From assembly GCA_016201065.1 (NCBI GenBank), contig JACQDL010000033.1:1-42819 (forward strand): 42,819 nt of DNA, given 5' to 3'. Below are positions 18,199 through 27,781 of this stretch, in pieces. Position numbers and translations under genes: made by a program. Within the stretch, counting starts at the first letter, position 1; every line of letters begins with the position of its first letter. Origin of the DNA: Actinomycetota bacterium. Lineage in GTDB: Bacteria; Actinomycetota; Actinomycetes; Mycobacteriales; JACQDL01. Below the pieces are notes generated by a model. It saw nothing but the letters and a program-made list of their open reading frames with translations, was not told the DNA's origin and searched no databases.

Positions 18199-18546
18199 TC
18201 AGACCGTCGCGTTGTACTTCTCGACAATAGTGGCCGGAATCCGCCCACGGTCGCTGACCTGCAGGCCTTCTTTCTTCGCCCACGACCGAATCGCCGCTGC
18301 CTGCTCGCGATCCATCGTGGCCCGCCCGGTCCGGCCGGAGCGGGGGCGCCCGACCGGCCGAACCCCGGCGCGGGTAACCTTGCGCCCCGCTCCGACAAAG
18401 CTGGCCAGCGACTCCCGCAGCTTCGCCGCGTTGGAGTCGGACAGGTCGATCTCGAAGGTGTCACCATCGAGACCAAAGGTCACGGTCTCTGTCGCCTGAC
18501 CACCATCGAGGTCGTCGAGCAACAGTACCTGGATCTTCTGTGCCAC
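18199..18546 (-). CDS. lsr2: Lsr2 nucleoid-associated xenogeneic silencer
   Basis: The 115-residue protein bridges DNA and silences AT-rich, often foreign, genes. The N-terminal dimerisation domain starts [21 protein letters not shown] and includes the strand [15 protein letters not shown]. The C-terminal DNA-binding domain has [26 protein letters not shown], with the RGR that inserts into the minor groove like an AT-hook. The GTG at 18546 is chosen as the start from the family N-terminus, with AAAGGA upstream. It is transcribed alone, with its own candidate promoter and a palindrome at the expected start of the mRNA. Confidence 0.96.
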   Translation of the reverse strand: MAQKIQVLLLDDLDGGQATETVTFGLDGDTFEIDLSDSNAAKLRESLASFVGAGRKVTRAGVRPVGRPRSGRTGRATMDREQAAAIRSWAKKEGLQVSDRGRIPATIVEKYNATV

Positions 18547-18573
18547 GGTACGTCCTTTCCACAAAGAGGTTCG

Positions 18574-18595
18574 GTGTCACCGGGGCGCGTGACAC
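18574..18595. promoter_or_regulatory. Palindrome at the lsr2 transcription start
   Basis: GTGTCAC, eight bases, then GTGACAC: perfect 7-bp arms. The right end (18595) coincides with the start site expected from the candidate -10 (TAGGAT, minus strand 18607-18602), so it lies in the first 22 bases of the lsr2 leader. It could be an operator or an mRNA hairpin. Confidence 0.45.
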
Positions 18596-18601
18596 CAGCC
18601 C

Positions 18602-18631
18602 ATCCTACGACCGCAATCGCAGATTCGTGAA
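18602..18631 (-). promoter_or_regulatory. Candidate lsr2 promoter
   Basis: On the minus strand TTCACG (18631-18626), an 18-base spacer, then TAGGAT (18607-18602). The predicted start site near 18595 gives a leader of about 49 bases. The -10 is good and the -35 weak. Confidence 0.45.
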
Positions 18632-18678
18632 TTCTAGCCAATGGACTCGCCGAGAGTAACCGGCGGTCCCCGGCCGCA

Positions 18679-18704
18679 CCGGAGCTACTCCGGAGCTACT
18701 CCGG
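18679..18704. terminator. Nested hairpin with 11-bp direct repeat at the lysS stop
   Basis: The 11-base unit CGGAGCTACTC occurs twice in a row, followed by CGG, over the lysS stop codon. Each unit with the start of the next forms a CCGGAG-3 base-CTCCGG hairpin (read on either strand), so two mutually exclusive stems are possible. It may end lysS transcription. Confidence 0.4.
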
Positions 18705-20198
18705 GCGGACCAGCGGGAAGAGGACCGTCTCCCGGATCCCGAGGCCGGTCAGCGCCATCAGCAGCCGGTCGATTCCCATTCCCATTCCACCGGACGGCGG
18801 CATCCCGTACTCCATGGCCCGCAGGAAGTCCTCGTCGAGCTGCATCGCCTCGGCGTCACCCTTCGCGGCGAGTAGCGACTGAGCCACGAGGCGTTGCCGT
18901 TGAATCACGGGATCGACCAGCTCGGAGTAGCCGGTCGCCAGCTCGAACCCATCGACGTAGAGGTCCCACTTCTCGGCCAGGCCCGGTGCGCTCCGGTGGG
19001 GCCTGGTCAGCGGAGCCGTTTCCGCTGGGAAGTCCCAGACGAAGGTCGGACGGCGCAGTCCGGGCACGACCAGCTCCTCGAAAATTTCCTCGACGACCTT
19101 GCCGGTCACCCAGCCCGGATCGACGGCGATACCAAGCTTCTCCGCCAACGTAACCAGATGATCGCGCGAAGTATCCGGGTCGATGAGCTCGCCGAGCACG
19201 TCCGAGACGGCGCCGTAGAGCCCTGTCCGGTCCCAGGTGCCACCCAGGTCCCGCTCGGTCCCGTCGGCGTGCCGCACCACCGTGGAGCCGGCGACCGCGC
19301 GGGCCGCATCCTGGACGATCTCACGCGTCAGTGTGGCGATGCTCTCGTAGTCCGCGTAACTTTGGTAGGCCTCCAGCATCGCGAACTCCGGGGCGTGCGA
19401 CGAATCAGCGCCTTCGTTGCGAAAGTTCCGGTTGATTTCGAAGACCCGCTCCAGGCCGCCCACAACGCACCGCTTCAGGTACAACTCCGGCGCGATCCGC
19501 AAGTAGAGATCCATGTCATATGCATTGATATGGGTCCGGAACGGTCGAGCCGCGGCACCGCCGTACACGGCCTGCAGCATCGGCGTCTCGACCTCCAGGA
19601 AACCGCGCCGATGCAACGAGTCCCGCAGCGTCCGTACCGTAGCCGCCCGGACCTCGACCGTGCGGCGGGCCTCGGGACGCATGATGAGGTCGACATAGCG
19701 CTGCCTGACCCGTGTCTCCTCACCCATCGGCTTGTGCGCTACCGGGAGCGGACGCAACGCCTTGGCCGCAAGCAGCCACCGGTCGGCAAGCACCGAGAGC
19801 TCGCCACGCCGGGACGAGACAACCTCGCCGTGCACGAACACGTGGTCGCCGAGATCGACGTCGGCCTTCCAGGCCGCGAGCGACTCGGCGCCGACGCCCG
19901 CAACACTGAGCATGACCTGCAGCTCGACGCCGGCCTCGCGGATTACGGTGAAGCACAGCTTTCCGGTGTTCCGGACGAATATCACCCGGCCGGTGACGCC
20001 GACCCGCTCGCCCGTTCCGACATCCGGTGGCAGGTCGGGGAACCGCTGCCGCACCTCCGCCAGCGAGTGGGACCGCGGCACACCGACCGGATAGGGATTC
20101 GCACCGGACGCGAGCAGCCGGTCGTACTTGTCCCGGCGGACCCGCATCTGCTCGGGCAGGTCGTCGGCCACAGGGTCGGTGTTGGGCGGGTCGGTCAC
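18696..20198 (-). CDS. lysS: Lysyl-tRNA synthetase (class II)
   Basis: The 500-residue enzyme has an N-terminal OB-fold anticodon domain ([24 protein letters not shown] onward) and a class II catalytic core. Motif 2 is [11 protein letters not shown] with the adenine-contacting segment [13 protein letters not shown], and motif 3 is [15 protein letters not shown]. Family LysS marks are [18 protein letters not shown] and [13 protein letters not shown]. The start is set at the GTG at 20198 ([18 protein letters not shown]) because the frame further up is not conserved-looking; the ribosome site is poor, so an internal start such as GTG at 20168 is possible. It is divergent from a small gene of unknown function at 20308. 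Confidence 0.93.
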   Translation of the reverse strand: MTDPPNTDPVADDLPEQMRVRRDKYDRLLASGANPYPVGVPRSHSLAEVRQRFPDLPPDVGTGERVGVTGRVIFVRNTGKLCFTVIREAGVELQVMLSVAGVGAESLAAWKADVDLGDHVFVHGEVVSSRRGELSVLADRWLLAAKALRPLPVAHKPMGEETRVRQRYVDLIMRPEARRTVEVRAATVRTLRDSLHRRGFLEVETPMLQAVYGGAAARPFRTHINAYDMDLYLRIAPELYLKRCVVGGLERVFEINRNFRNEGADSSHAPEFAMLEAYQSYADYESIATLTREIVQDAARAVAGSTVVRHADGTERDLGGTWDRTGLYGAVSDVLGELIDPDTSRDHLVTLAEKLGIAVDPGWVTGKVVEEIFEELVVPGLRRPTFVWDFPAETAPLTRPHRSAPGLAEKWDLYVDGFELATGYSELVDPVIQRQRLVAQSLLAAKGDAEAMQLDEDFLRAMEYGMPPSGGMGMGIDRLLMALTGLGIRETVLFPLVRPE

Positions 20199-20307
20199 GC
20201 TCCGCACGGTACCTGAACGGCTGATCGACAGCGCACGGCCCGTCCGCTCCGGTGTCCGTCCGCGCCGAGGTCTGGCGGTCCGGTCGGTACTGATCCACAC
20301 TCGGCAC

Positions 20308-20745
20308 ATGCGCACCGAGGTGTTTGTCGCCGCCTCCGATGATGAGGCCAAGGGTTGCCTGTACTCCGGGGCGGCGGCCGCTGGCGTGCCGGCCGTGCAC
20401 GCCAGCGACGTGACCGCGCTCGAACTTGACCTGCTCCAGTCCGTACTCACCGGGGAGCCGTTGAAGCGGGTGCTCCGCGAGCCAGGTGGAGGAATTCTTG
20501 CCTACGGCGGCACCGAGGGGCCGTGGGTGGAGGGTGTCCGCCCAACGCTCGCCGAGGCACTTGCCGCGCTGGCGCCAGATCGAGTCCCCCTGGTAGCCGG
20601 CGCCTGGCACGCCCAACGCGAACTCACCGGGATCGACCTACCGATCGTCGAGCGGCTGCTGACCGAGCTGGTATCCCTGGCCGTCGCGGCCCGGGACAGC
20701 GGCGGCCAGCTCTACCTCCGGAACGCGCTGGACGCCACCGGCTGA
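20308..20745 (+). CDS. Conserved-looking hypothetical protein, 145 residues
   Basis: I do not recognise the family. The protein starts [21 protein letters not shown] and looks compact and soluble, with alternating strands and helices and no membrane segment or signal peptide. It contains [18 protein letters not shown] in the middle and helix-rich ends. Coding character is supported by sensible composition and by the absence of a good gene on the other strand. The ATG follows CACACT by six bases, a weak -10 with the same spacing as the leaderless genes in this window. It lies between divergent lysS and convergent DUF445 (35 bases between stops). Confidence 0.6.
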   Translation: MRTEVFVAASDDEAKGCLYSGAAAAGVPAVHASDVTALELDLLQSVLTGEPLKRVLREPGGGILAYGGTEGPWVEGVRPTLAEALAALAPDRVPLVAGAWHAQRELTGIDLPIVERLLTELVSLAVAARDSGGQLYLRNALDATG

Positions 20746-20780
20746 TCCGGCTGCCACCGTCGCGCCGGGTCGGCCATGGG

Positions 20781-22052
20781 TCAGCGGGTGATGAGCTGGG
20801 CCACCGCGTAGATGACCAACCCGGCCAACCCGCCGACAACTGTTCCGTTGACCCGGATCCACTGCAGATCACGCCCCACCTGCAGCTCGATCTTGCGGCT
20901 GGTGTGCTCGGCGTCCCAGGACCGCACGGTGCCAGCGACGAGGTCGGCAAGCTCGGCCCGGTAGGAATCGACCAGGTACCCGACGATCCGTTCGAACCAC
21001 CCATCCACCTTGGCCTGCAGGCTCGCCTCGACCCGGAGCCGCCCGCCCAGCGACACGACGCCGAGCTCAAACCGCCGCCGCAGCTCCGAATCCGCATCCG
21101 CGGCTGCCGCTGTCACCGAGCGCTTGATCTCGGCACCCAGGGACGCCGTCCAGCCGCGCACCGCGGGGTGGGCAAGCAGCTCCTCCTTTGCCGCCTCGGC
21201 CCGCGCCGCCATCTCCGGGTCGGTGCGCAGTCGGCGGGCGAGCTCGCGTAGCCGAGTGTCGTAGCGACCACGCAGTTCGTGCGCGGGATCGGCGACCATC
21301 TCGGCAAGGAAGTCGTGCAGCAGGTGCAGCCCCTTGTCGAACACGACGTCGTCGAGCGACTCCGGAACCCACCAGGGTGACTGCCGGCCGAGCTGCGCCC
21401 GGAGCGCGTCACGGTTGTCCTCCAGGAACGACGACAGTCCACGCATCGCCATGTCGAGCAGGACCTGATGATGTCCACCGTCGAGCGCGATCTCCACGAG
21501 CCGGGCCACGATCGGCGCGGCCGGAACCGCCCTGACCCTGTGGACCAGGATCTGCTCGACGGCCGCGTGGAGGTCCTCATCCCGCAGGACCTCGTCGAGA
21601 CCGCCGACCGCGACTCCCGCACTCTCGCCCAGCCGTCGGGCATTGACCGGGCTGGCCAGCCATTCGCCGAGCCGGCCGGCCAGCCCCAGCGACCGCAGCT
21701 TGCCCAGCACCACGGCACGCGCGAGGAAGTTCTGCTGGACGAAGGCGCCGAGGCTGTCCCCCAAGGCGTCCTTGCGCTGCGGGATGATCGCCGTGTGCGG
21801 GATGGGCAAACCCAACGGATGACGGAACAGCGCCGTCACGGCGAACCAGTCCGCCAACGCTCCGATCATCGACGCCTCCGCGCCGGCCCGCAGGAAGCCG
21901 ACCCACGGTGCGGGCTGCGGCACCCGAAGCGTGAGGATGAAGATCAGCGCGGCCACCACGAGCAGGCCTCCCGCCAGGGCCTTGGCGCGCCGCAGGCGCC
22001 GGAGCCGGTCCCGGTCGTCGACCGAGTGGTCGGCGGCGGGCGGCACCGTCAC
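20781..22052 (-). CDS. DUF445 family membrane protein
   Basis: The 423-residue protein has an N-terminal membrane helix (AKALAGGLLVVAALIFILTL), then GAEASMIGALADWFAVTALFRHPLGLPIPHTAIIP, which is the hallmark of DUF445/YjiN-type proteins, a long helical cytoplasmic or periplasmic middle, and a C-terminal helix (VNGTVVGGLAGLVIYAVAQLI). The family is widespread and without a proven function. The ATG overlaps the coaX stop by four bases (ATGA), so it is the last gene of the pantothenate-NAD operon, but no functional link is known. Confidence 0.85.
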   Translation of the reverse strand: MTVPPAADHSVDDRDRLRRLRRAKALAGGLLVVAALIFILTLRVPQPAPWVGFLRAGAEASMIGALADWFAVTALFRHPLGLPIPHTAIIPQRKDALGDSLGAFVQQNFLARAVVLGKLRSLGLAGRLGEWLASPVNARRLGESAGVAVGGLDEVLRDEDLHAAVEQILVHRVRAVPAAPIVARLVEIALDGGHHQVLLDMAMRGLSSFLEDNRDALRAQLGRQSPWWVPESLDDVVFDKGLHLLHDFLAEMVADPAHELRGRYDTRLRELARRLRTDPEMAARAEAAKEELLAHPAVRGWTASLGAEIKRSVTAAAADADSELRRRFELGVVSLGGRLRVEASLQAKVDGWFERIVGYLVDSYRAELADLVAGTVRSWDAEHTSRKIELQVGRDLQWIRVNGTVVGGLAGLVIYAVAQLITR

Positions 22053-22888
22053 GAAGCGGTCCGGTGGCCGTCACTGTCCTGCGCGGTTCGTGGCTCGCCG
22101 GCCCCACCCGGGGTGGTTGGAGCGGCCGGCGGGTGGGTCTGGTTCCGTTCGAAAACCATCCGAAGACCGAGCAGGGTCAGGTCTGGCTCGTGGTGTTGGA
22201 TCGTCTCGCACTCGGCCATCACGAGCGGCGCGAGCCCGCCGGTGGCCACCACGACCGGTGGTGCGTCGAGTTCGGCGGCGATCCGCCGGACCAAGCCGTC
22301 AACCTGCCCGGCAAAGCCGAACAGCACTCCTGACTGCAGCGCCTCGACGGTCGACTTGCCGATCGCCGATCTCGGCCGGGCCGGTTCGATCTTGAAGAGG
22401 CGGGCGCCACGGGCGGCAAGCGCGTCAATCGAGATCTCGATGCCGGGCGCCAGTGCGCCACCAAGGAACTCACCGCGGGAGCTGACCACGTCGAAGTTCG
22501 TAGACGTGCCGAAGTCGACCACGATTGCCGGGCCACCGTAGCGGGTGAAGGCCGCCAGGGTGTTCACGATCCGGTCCGGACCGATCTCCTTGGGGTTGTC
22601 GTAGAGCAGCGGTACGCCGGTGCGGATACCCGGCTCGACGATGATCGTCGCGCGGTCCGGGTAGTAGCGCTCCAGCATCTCCCGCAGCTCGCGCAGCACA
22701 GCGGGCACGGTCGAGCAGGCGCAGATGCCGGTCACCGGAACGCCGTGCAGCAGACCGCCGAACGTGAGCGCCAGCTCGTCCGCGGTGGACCGGGCATCAG
22801 TTTTGATCCGCCACGAACCGTGCAGCCGCTCCCCGTCGAAGACCCCGAGCACCGTGTTGGTGTTCCCGACGTCAATGGTCAGCAGCAC
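22049..22888 (-). CDS. coaX: Type III pantothenate kinase
   Basis: The 279-residue ASKHA-fold kinase phosphorylates pantothenate in the first step of CoA synthesis and is not feedback-inhibited by CoA. The phosphate-1 motif is LLTIDVGNTNTVLGVF, the pantothenate/phosphate region IGPDRIVNTLAAF, phosphate-2 is AIVVDFGTSTNFDVVS, and LAPGIEISIDALAARGARLF follows. The C-terminal tail of about 25 residues is Pro/Gly-rich. GTG at 22888 is preceded by GGGGGGAG at good spacing. It overlaps the end of nadC by 17 bases and the start of the DUF445 gene by four. With panC and panD in the same operon, three CoA-pathway genes are together here. Confidence 0.94.
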   Translation of the reverse strand: MLLTIDVGNTNTVLGVFDGERLHGSWRIKTDARSTADELALTFGGLLHGVPVTGICACSTVPAVLRELREMLERYYPDRATIIVEPGIRTGVPLLYDNPKEIGPDRIVNTLAAFTRYGGPAIVVDFGTSTNFDVVSSRGEFLGGALAPGIEISIDALAARGARLFKIEPARPRSAIGKSTVEALQSGVLFGFAGQVDGLVRRIAAELDAPPVVVATGGLAPLVMAECETIQHHEPDLTLLGLRMVFERNQTHPPAAPTTPGGAGEPRTAQDSDGHRTAS

Positions 22889-23777
22889 CTGGCTCCCCCC
22901 GCAGATCCATCGCGATGTCGAGCACCTGAGCCGAGTGGGTGAGCGCGCCGACAGACACGAAGTCCACGCCGGTGACCGCCACCGCCCGCGCCCGATCCAG
23001 GGTGAGCCCACCGCTGGCCTCCAGCCGGACCGGCCGGCCGGCCTCCCGAGCCACCCGCACCGCCTCGACCATCTGGTCGGTGGACATGTTGTCCAGCAGC
23101 AGCTGATCGGCCCCGGCCCCGACCACCTGACGGACCTGCTCCACGGTCGTGCACTCCACCTCGACCGGTAGTCGCGGGAACAGCCGCCGGACCGCCACGA
23201 ACGCCTCGGTCACCCCGCCGGCCGCAACGACGTGGTTGTCCTTGACCAAAGCCTGGTCCGACAGGGACATCCGGTGGTTCGTGCCGCCGCCGCAACGCAC
23301 GGCGTACTTCTCCAGGGCCCGCAGGCCGGGGATCGTCTTCCGGGTGTCCCGCACCACAGCTCCGGTGCCGGCCAACGCGTCGACCCACGCCCTGGTGGCG
23401 GTGGCGACACCGGAGAGGTGGCAGAGCAGGTTCAATGCGGTGCGCTCTGCGGTGAGCAGCCGGCGGGTCGGCCCGATGATCGTGGCCAGGCGGTCGCCCC
23501 GGTGCACGGTGTCGCCATCCGCACGGTGCAGATCGACCCGCAGCGTGCCCTCCCCGACGGTGTCGAACACCGCCGTCGCGATCGGCAACCCGGCCAGCAC
23601 CCCGTCGGCTCGCGCGATGAGGTCAGCGGTGTCCGACCGATCGGCCGGGATCGTCGCCACGCTGGTCACGTCGACGCCATCGGTGAGGTCCTCGGCCAGC
23701 GCCATCCGGATCAGGCCGGACACGTAGTCCGGATCAAGACCGAGCGCGGTGAGGTCGTCGCGGGTGGAGGTGTTCAT
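22872..23777 (-). CDS. nadC: Nicotinate-nucleotide diphosphorylase (carboxylating)
   Basis: The 301-residue type II phosphoribosyltransferase converts quinolinate and PRPP to nicotinate mononucleotide with loss of CO2. Family signatures are LLCHLSGVATATRAWVDA, RDTRKTIPGLRALEKYAVRCGG, NHRMSLSDQALVKDNH (quinolinate and PRPP contacts) and LLLDNMSTDQMVEAV. The C-terminal LEASGGLTLDRARAVAVTGVDFVSVGALTHS closes the barrel. The ATG overlaps the nadB stop by four bases (ATGA), which implies coupled translation. Confidence 0.96.
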   Translation of the reverse strand: MNTSTRDDLTALGLDPDYVSGLIRMALAEDLTDGVDVTSVATIPADRSDTADLIARADGVLAGLPIATAVFDTVGEGTLRVDLHRADGDTVHRGDRLATIIGPTRRLLTAERTALNLLCHLSGVATATRAWVDALAGTGAVVRDTRKTIPGLRALEKYAVRCGGGTNHRMSLSDQALVKDNHVVAAGGVTEAFVAVRRLFPRLPVEVECTTVEQVRQVVGAGADQLLLDNMSTDQMVEAVRVAREAGRPVRLEASGGLTLDRARAVAVTGVDFVSVGALTHSAQVLDIAMDLRGEPGAADH

Positions 23778-25432
23778 TGCCTCGCCTCAAAGGTGTCGGT
23801 GAGCGTGCCGTCGGCGCCGAGGGCCAGCCGAAGCTGGCCGCGCCACCGCTCATCGTCGCGGTCGGGGAAGTCCTCCCGCCAATGACTGCCCCTGCTCTCG
23901 GTCCGCCTCGTGGCGGCGACCACCAGCGCCGAGGCCACCGTATGCAGGTCGGTGACCTCCCACGCGTCCGGTTCCGCCTTGCCGCGCCCGGAGCGGCCCA
24001 GGGCGTCGAGCTCGGCCCGCGCGGCCGCCAGACCTTCGGCGGTGCGGCTCACGCCGGCTCCGCGCAGCATGGCGTCCTGCAGGGGCTCGCGGATGTCGGG
24101 GTCGAGCAAGCCAGCCGTCCCGTCCCCGACCGAGACCGGGTCGGCCTGGGGTGGCAGCCCGGCGCGGGCCAGCTCGGCGCCGATCCGGCCGGCGAACACC
24201 AGCCCCTCGAGCAGCGAGTTGGACGCCAGGCGGTTGGCGCCATGCACACCTGTGCACGCCGTCTCGCCACAGGCGTAGAGACCCGGCACCCCGGTGCGGC
24301 CGGACAGGTCGGTGCGCACGCCTCCGCTGGCATAGTGCGCCGCCGGCGCCACCGGGATCTGCTCGGTCACCGGATCGACGCCGGCGGCGCGGCAGCTGGC
24401 CACGATCGAGGGAAACCGGTCACGCAGCATCTCCTCGCCGAGCCCACGGGCGTCGAGCCACACGTGCGGCACCCGCTGTTCCCGCATCACCCGGGTGATC
24501 GCCTTGGCGACCACGTCGCGGGGCGCCAGCTCGGCGAGCTCGTGCACCGCGGGCATGAACCGCCGCCCCGCCGCGTCCCGCAGCAACGCGCCCTCACCGC
24601 GCAGGGCCTCGGTGATGAGCGGCAGCTGACCGCGGCCCGCACCGGGCCGGTAGAGCACCGTCGGATGGAACTGGACGAACTCCAGATCCGCCAGCTCGGC
24701 GCCGGCGCGCAGGGCGAGCGCGACCCCGTCGCCGGTGGACACGGCCGGGTTCGTGGTCACCGAGTAGATCTGGCCCATGCCGCCGGTGGCGAGCACGACG
24801 GCCCGCGCCAGCACGGCGCCCACGCCATCCGGCGTCCCTTCGCCGAGCACGTGCAACGTCACCCCGGCAGCCTGGCCGTCCGTACCCCGGAGAAGATCCA
24901 GTACCGAGGCGTGCTCGATCACCGTGATCGCCGGCCCACCGCCGACCGGGTCGCCGAAACGCCGGACCGCGGCCTCCAGCGCCCGCTGGATCTCCGCACC
25001 GGTCGCGTCGCCGCCGGCGTGCGCGATGCGCCTGCGGTGGTGCCCGCCCTCGCGGGTCAACGCGAGGGCTCCGTGGCCGTCCCGGTCGAACCGGGCGCCC
25101 AGGCCGATCAGCTCGCGCAGCCGCTGCGGCCCCTCGGTGACGAGCACCCGGACCGCGTCCTCGTCGCACATGCCGGCCCCGGCCGCCAAGGTGTCGGCCA
25201 GGTGCTCGGCCGGCGAGTCGGCGGGACCGAGGGCCGCGGCGATGCCGCCCTGCGCCCACCGGGTCGAACCATCCTCGATGGTGACCTTGGTCACCACGGT
25301 GACCTGGTACCCCGCATCGCGTGCGTTCAGGGCCGTCGACAGTCCCGCGATCCCCGAACCCACGACCACCACGTCGGCGTGCCGGACCCAGCCCGGGCTC
25401 GGCGCGTCCAGCCGCGTGGGAAGACGCATCAC
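23774..25432 (-). CDS. nadB: L-aspartate oxidase
   Basis: The 552-residue flavoenzyme oxidises L-aspartate to iminoaspartate, the first step of de novo NAD synthesis. The FAD dinucleotide fold is [20 protein letters not shown] near residue 20. [12 protein letters not shown]-like [29 protein letters not shown] and [30 protein letters not shown] are the succinate-dehydrogenase/aspartate-oxidase family signatures, and the C-terminal helical domain is present. No quinolinate synthase (nadA) gene lies in the window, although NadB needs it to make quinolinate; it must be elsewhere. It overlaps panD and nadC by four bases on each side. Confidence 0.95.
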   Translation of the reverse strand: MMRLPTRLDAPSPGWVRHADVVVVGSGIAGLSTALNARDAGYQVTVVTKVTIEDGSTRWAQGGIAAALGPADSPAEHLADTLAAGAGMCDEDAVRVLVTEGPQRLRELIGLGARFDRDGHGALALTREGGHHRRRIAHAGGDATGAEIQRALEAAVRRFGDPVGGGPAITVIEHASVLDLLRGTDGQAAGVTLHVLGEGTPDGVGAVLARAVVLATGGMGQIYSVTTNPAVSTGDGVALALRAGAELADLEFVQFHPTVLYRPGAGRGQLPLITEALRGEGALLRDAAGRRFMPAVHELAELAPRDVVAKAITRVMREQRVPHVWLDARGLGEEMLRDRFPSIVASCRAAGVDPVTEQIPVAPAAHYASGGVRTDLSGRTGVPGLYACGETACTGVHGANRLASNSLLEGLVFAGRIGAELARAGLPPQADPVSVGDGTAGLLDPDIREPLQDAMLRGAGVSRTAEGLAAARAELDALGRSGRGKAEPDAWEVTDLHTVASALVVAATRRTESRGSHWREDFPDRDDERWRGQLRLALGADGTLTDTFEARQ

Positions 25433-25848
25433 CGGTCACCGATCCGATCGCTCCGCCGGGTGTCGCTGCCCGGTACCGGCGCGGCCGGGTCGTCACCCAG
25501 CGCGATGATCTTGTTGGCCGGGTCGACGTGCACGACCCGGGGCCGGTACGACCGCACCTCACCCTCGTCGAGAAGCCCGTAGGCGAGCACGATCACCAGG
25601 TCGCCCGGATGCACGAGGTGGGCGGCGGCGCCGTTGATGCCGATCGTGCCGCTGCCCCGCTCGCCCGGTATCACGTAGGTCTCCAGCCGGGCACCGTTGG
25701 TGATGTCGACGATCGCGACCTGCTCGCCTGCCACCAGCTGCGCGGCCTCCAGCAGCTCCTCGTCGACCGTCACCGACCCCACATAATGCAGGTCGGCATG
25801 GGTCACGGTGGCCCGATGGATCTTCGACTTCATCATGACGCGGTGCAT
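25429..25848 (-). CDS. panD: Aspartate 1-decarboxylase
   Basis: The 139-residue proenzyme makes beta-alanine for pantothenate. [20 protein letters not shown] places the self-cleavage site exactly at Gly24-Ser25; Ser25 becomes the pyruvoyl cofactor. Later motifs are [17 protein letters not shown] and [27 protein letters not shown]. The ATG at 25848 is fixed by the Gly-Ser position and overlaps the panC stop (TGATG), and the 3' end overlaps nadB by four bases. The C-terminal tail after about residue 115 is longer than in E. coli, as often in actinobacteria. Confidence 0.96.
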   Translation of the reverse strand: MHRVMMKSKIHRATVTHADLHYVGSVTVDEELLEAAQLVAGEQVAIVDITNGARLETYVIPGERGSGTIGINGAAAHLVHPGDLVIVLAYGLLDEGEVRSYRPRVVHVDPANKIIALGDDPAAPVPGSDTRRSDRIGDR

Positions 25849-26678
25849 CACGCCTCCCCGAGCAACACTGGGATGTTGTCGATCAACCGGGTGGTGCCGA
25901 CCCGCGCAGCCACCAGCAGCCTTGCCGGTCCGCGCTCCGGAGCCGGTCCGAGGTCGGGGGCACGCAGCGTCAGGTAGTCGACCTCCAGGTCGGTGAGGCA
26001 TCCGCGGGCAGCGTTCAGCACGGCCTCGGCACCGCCCGGTCCCGCGGCCACCCCGGCCCGCAGTGCCCGGATCAACGACCCTGCCCGTTCCCGTTCCGGA
26101 GCCGACAGGTAACGGTTGCGGCTGGACAGGGCCAGCCCGCCGGGTTCACGGACGGTCGGACACCCGATGATCCGGACGCCCATGTCCAGTTCGTCCACCA
26201 TCTGCCGGATCAGTACGAGCTGCTGGTAGTCCTTCTCGCCGAAGTACGCCGCGTCGGGGCGGGCCAGCTGCAGCAGCCTGGCCACGATGGTCAGCACGCC
26301 GCGAAAGTGCTCGGGTCTGACCTGTCCCTCAAGCTCGGCGCCCAGCGGTCCCGGGTCCACCGCGGTCCGCGGTGGACCCGTGGGGTACATCTCAGCGACG
26401 GACGGTGCGAACACCACCGTGCTGCCGGCCGCCCGGCAGGCCGCGAGGTCCTCGTCGAGGGCGCGCGGGTACCGGTCGATGTCCTCATTCGGGCCGAACT
26501 GCAGCGGGTTGACGAAGATGCTGACCAGCACCGCGTCGCAGTCGGCGCTGGCGCTCTCCAGCAACGCGCGGTGTCCGGCGTGCAACGCACCCATGGTCGG
26601 CACGAAACCCACCGGACCAGCCACTGGCAGCCCGGCGCGCGCCTGGATCAGCTCCTGGCGGGTTCGTACGACCCTCAC
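25848..26678 (-). CDS. panC: Pantothenate synthetase
   Basis: The 276-residue enzyme joins pantoate and beta-alanine with [24 protein letters not shown] is the N-terminal ATP-binding motif with the HxGH-like [24 protein letters not shown] the pantoate contact, [16 protein letters not shown] and [15 protein letters not shown] (KMSKS-like loop) the rest of the active site. It overlaps the upstream DUF2520 gene by four bases and panD by one codon overlap (TGATG). PanB, which makes ketopantoate, is not in the window. Confidence 0.96.
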   Translation of the reverse strand: MRVVRTRQELIQARAGLPVAGPVGFVPTMGALHAGHRALLESASADCDAVLVSIFVNPLQFGPNEDIDRYPRALDEDLAACRAAGSTVVFAPSVAEMYPTGPPRTAVDPGPLGAELEGQVRPEHFRGVLTIVARLLQLARPDAAYFGEKDYQQLVLIRQMVDELDMGVRIIGCPTVREPGGLALSSRNRYLSAPERERAGSLIRALRAGVAAGPGGAEAVLNAARGCLTDLEVDYLTLRAPDLGPAPERGPARLLVAARVGTTRLIDNIPVLLGEA

Positions 26679-27628
26679 GGCCGGCCGCCCTCGGCGGCCA
26701 GCACGTCGAGCAACGGCTCGGCCTGGCTCGGCGAGAGCCGCCCCGCGGCCAGTGCCCGGTCGGCGGTCCGGCGGGCCAACGCCACGTAGGCCGCGACCGA
26801 GTCCGGTGCCTCCCGCTGGAGCACCCGCAGGTGGGTGGCGACGGTGCCCGCGTCGCCACGGGACACCGGACCGGTGAGCCCGCTGTCACCCAGCCGCAGG
26901 GCGTTGTCCAGCGCGGCGTCCAGCAACGGTCCGAGCAACCGGCTCGGGCATTCCACGCCGGCCCGCCGGAGCAGGTCGGCGGCCTCATTCACCAGCGTGA
27001 CGAGGTGGTTGGCGCCCGTCACCAGCGCCACGTGGTACAGCGCACGGGCGCCGTCGGGCACCCACACCGCCTCGCCGCCCATCTCCAGCACCAGCGCCTC
27101 GGCCACTGGCCGGAGGTCGGGCTGGCCCGAACCGTCGGCGCCGGTTGGCGCGGTGACCCCGAAGGCCACACCCGACAGCCGGTCCAGGTCCTCGGGCCGG
27201 CCGGTGAAGGTCATCACCGGATGAAGCGCCATCGGCAACGCTCCGGACCGCGCCGCCGGCTGGAGCACGGACAGGCCATGCGCGCCGGAGGTGTGCACCA
27301 CTATCTGGCCAGGCCGCCACGCGCCGGTCCCGGTCAGCCCGTCGACCAGACCGGCGAGGGTGTCATCCGGGACCGCCAGCAGCACCAGGCCGGCGAGACC
27401 GACCACATCGGACGACGGCAACAACGGCACGCCCGGCAGCAAGCGCCCCGCTCTGGCCACCGACTGGCTAGACACGCCGGTGGCAGCGACCACGACGTGC
27501 CCGGCCCGGGCAAGAGCCGCGCCCAGCACGGACCCAACCCGGCCGGCGCCGATCACCCCTACGTCAAGCCTCGGGTCCCGGCCGCTTCCGGTCCCGAGCG
27601 GGCCGGGGTCGCGCCACGGTGCGGTCAT
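26675..27628 (-). CDS. DUF2520 / Rossmann-like dehydrogenase-type protein
   Basis: The 317-residue protein has a Rossmann NAD(P)-binding start ([27 protein letters not shown]) and the DUF2520 C-terminal helical half ([30 protein letters not shown]). The overall plan resembles ProC and 6-phosphogluconate dehydrogenase-like reductases. It is the first gene of the operon and overlaps panC, so it is likely to act in pantothenate/CoA metabolism; the reductase step from ketopantoate to pantoate has no other candidate here, which makes this an attractive but unproven assignment. I chose ATG at 27628 over the preceding GTG. It is divergent from the MidA-type methyltransferase gene. Confidence 0.82.
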   Translation of the reverse strand: MTAPWRDPGPLGTGSGRDPRLDVGVIGAGRVGSVLGAALARAGHVVVAATGVSSQSVARAGRLLPGVPLLPSSDVVGLAGLVLLAVPDDTLAGLVDGLTGTGAWRPGQIVVHTSGAHGLSVLQPAARSGALPMALHPVMTFTGRPEDLDRLSGVAFGVTAPTGADGSGQPDLRPVAEALVLEMGGEAVWVPDGARALYHVALVTGANHLVTLVNEAADLLRRAGVECPSRLLGPLLDAALDNALRLGDSGLTGPVSRGDAGTVATHLRVLQREAPDSVAAYVALARRTADRALAAGRLSPSQAEPLLDVLAAEGGRP

Positions 27629-27769
27629 CACAGGTTCCAGTCCTCGTCGCGGTACCGGACGAGGCTAGGGTAGCTGCGAACCTGCCGCCCTGCCGGCGCC
27701 CCCAACCGTCGGACGAGCCGGCAACCAGTGGATTCCGCCCGCCGAGAGTGTGCCGACCGCCGCGCCGGC

Positions 27770-27775
27770 TACGGT
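27770..27775 (+). promoter_or_regulatory. -10 element of a leaderless methyltransferase gene
   Basis: TACGGT is followed by six bases and then the GTG start at 27782. No ribosome site lies between. The arrangement is the same as at radA and at the MazG-like gene. Confidence 0.45.
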
Positions 27776-27781
27776 GTCCGG

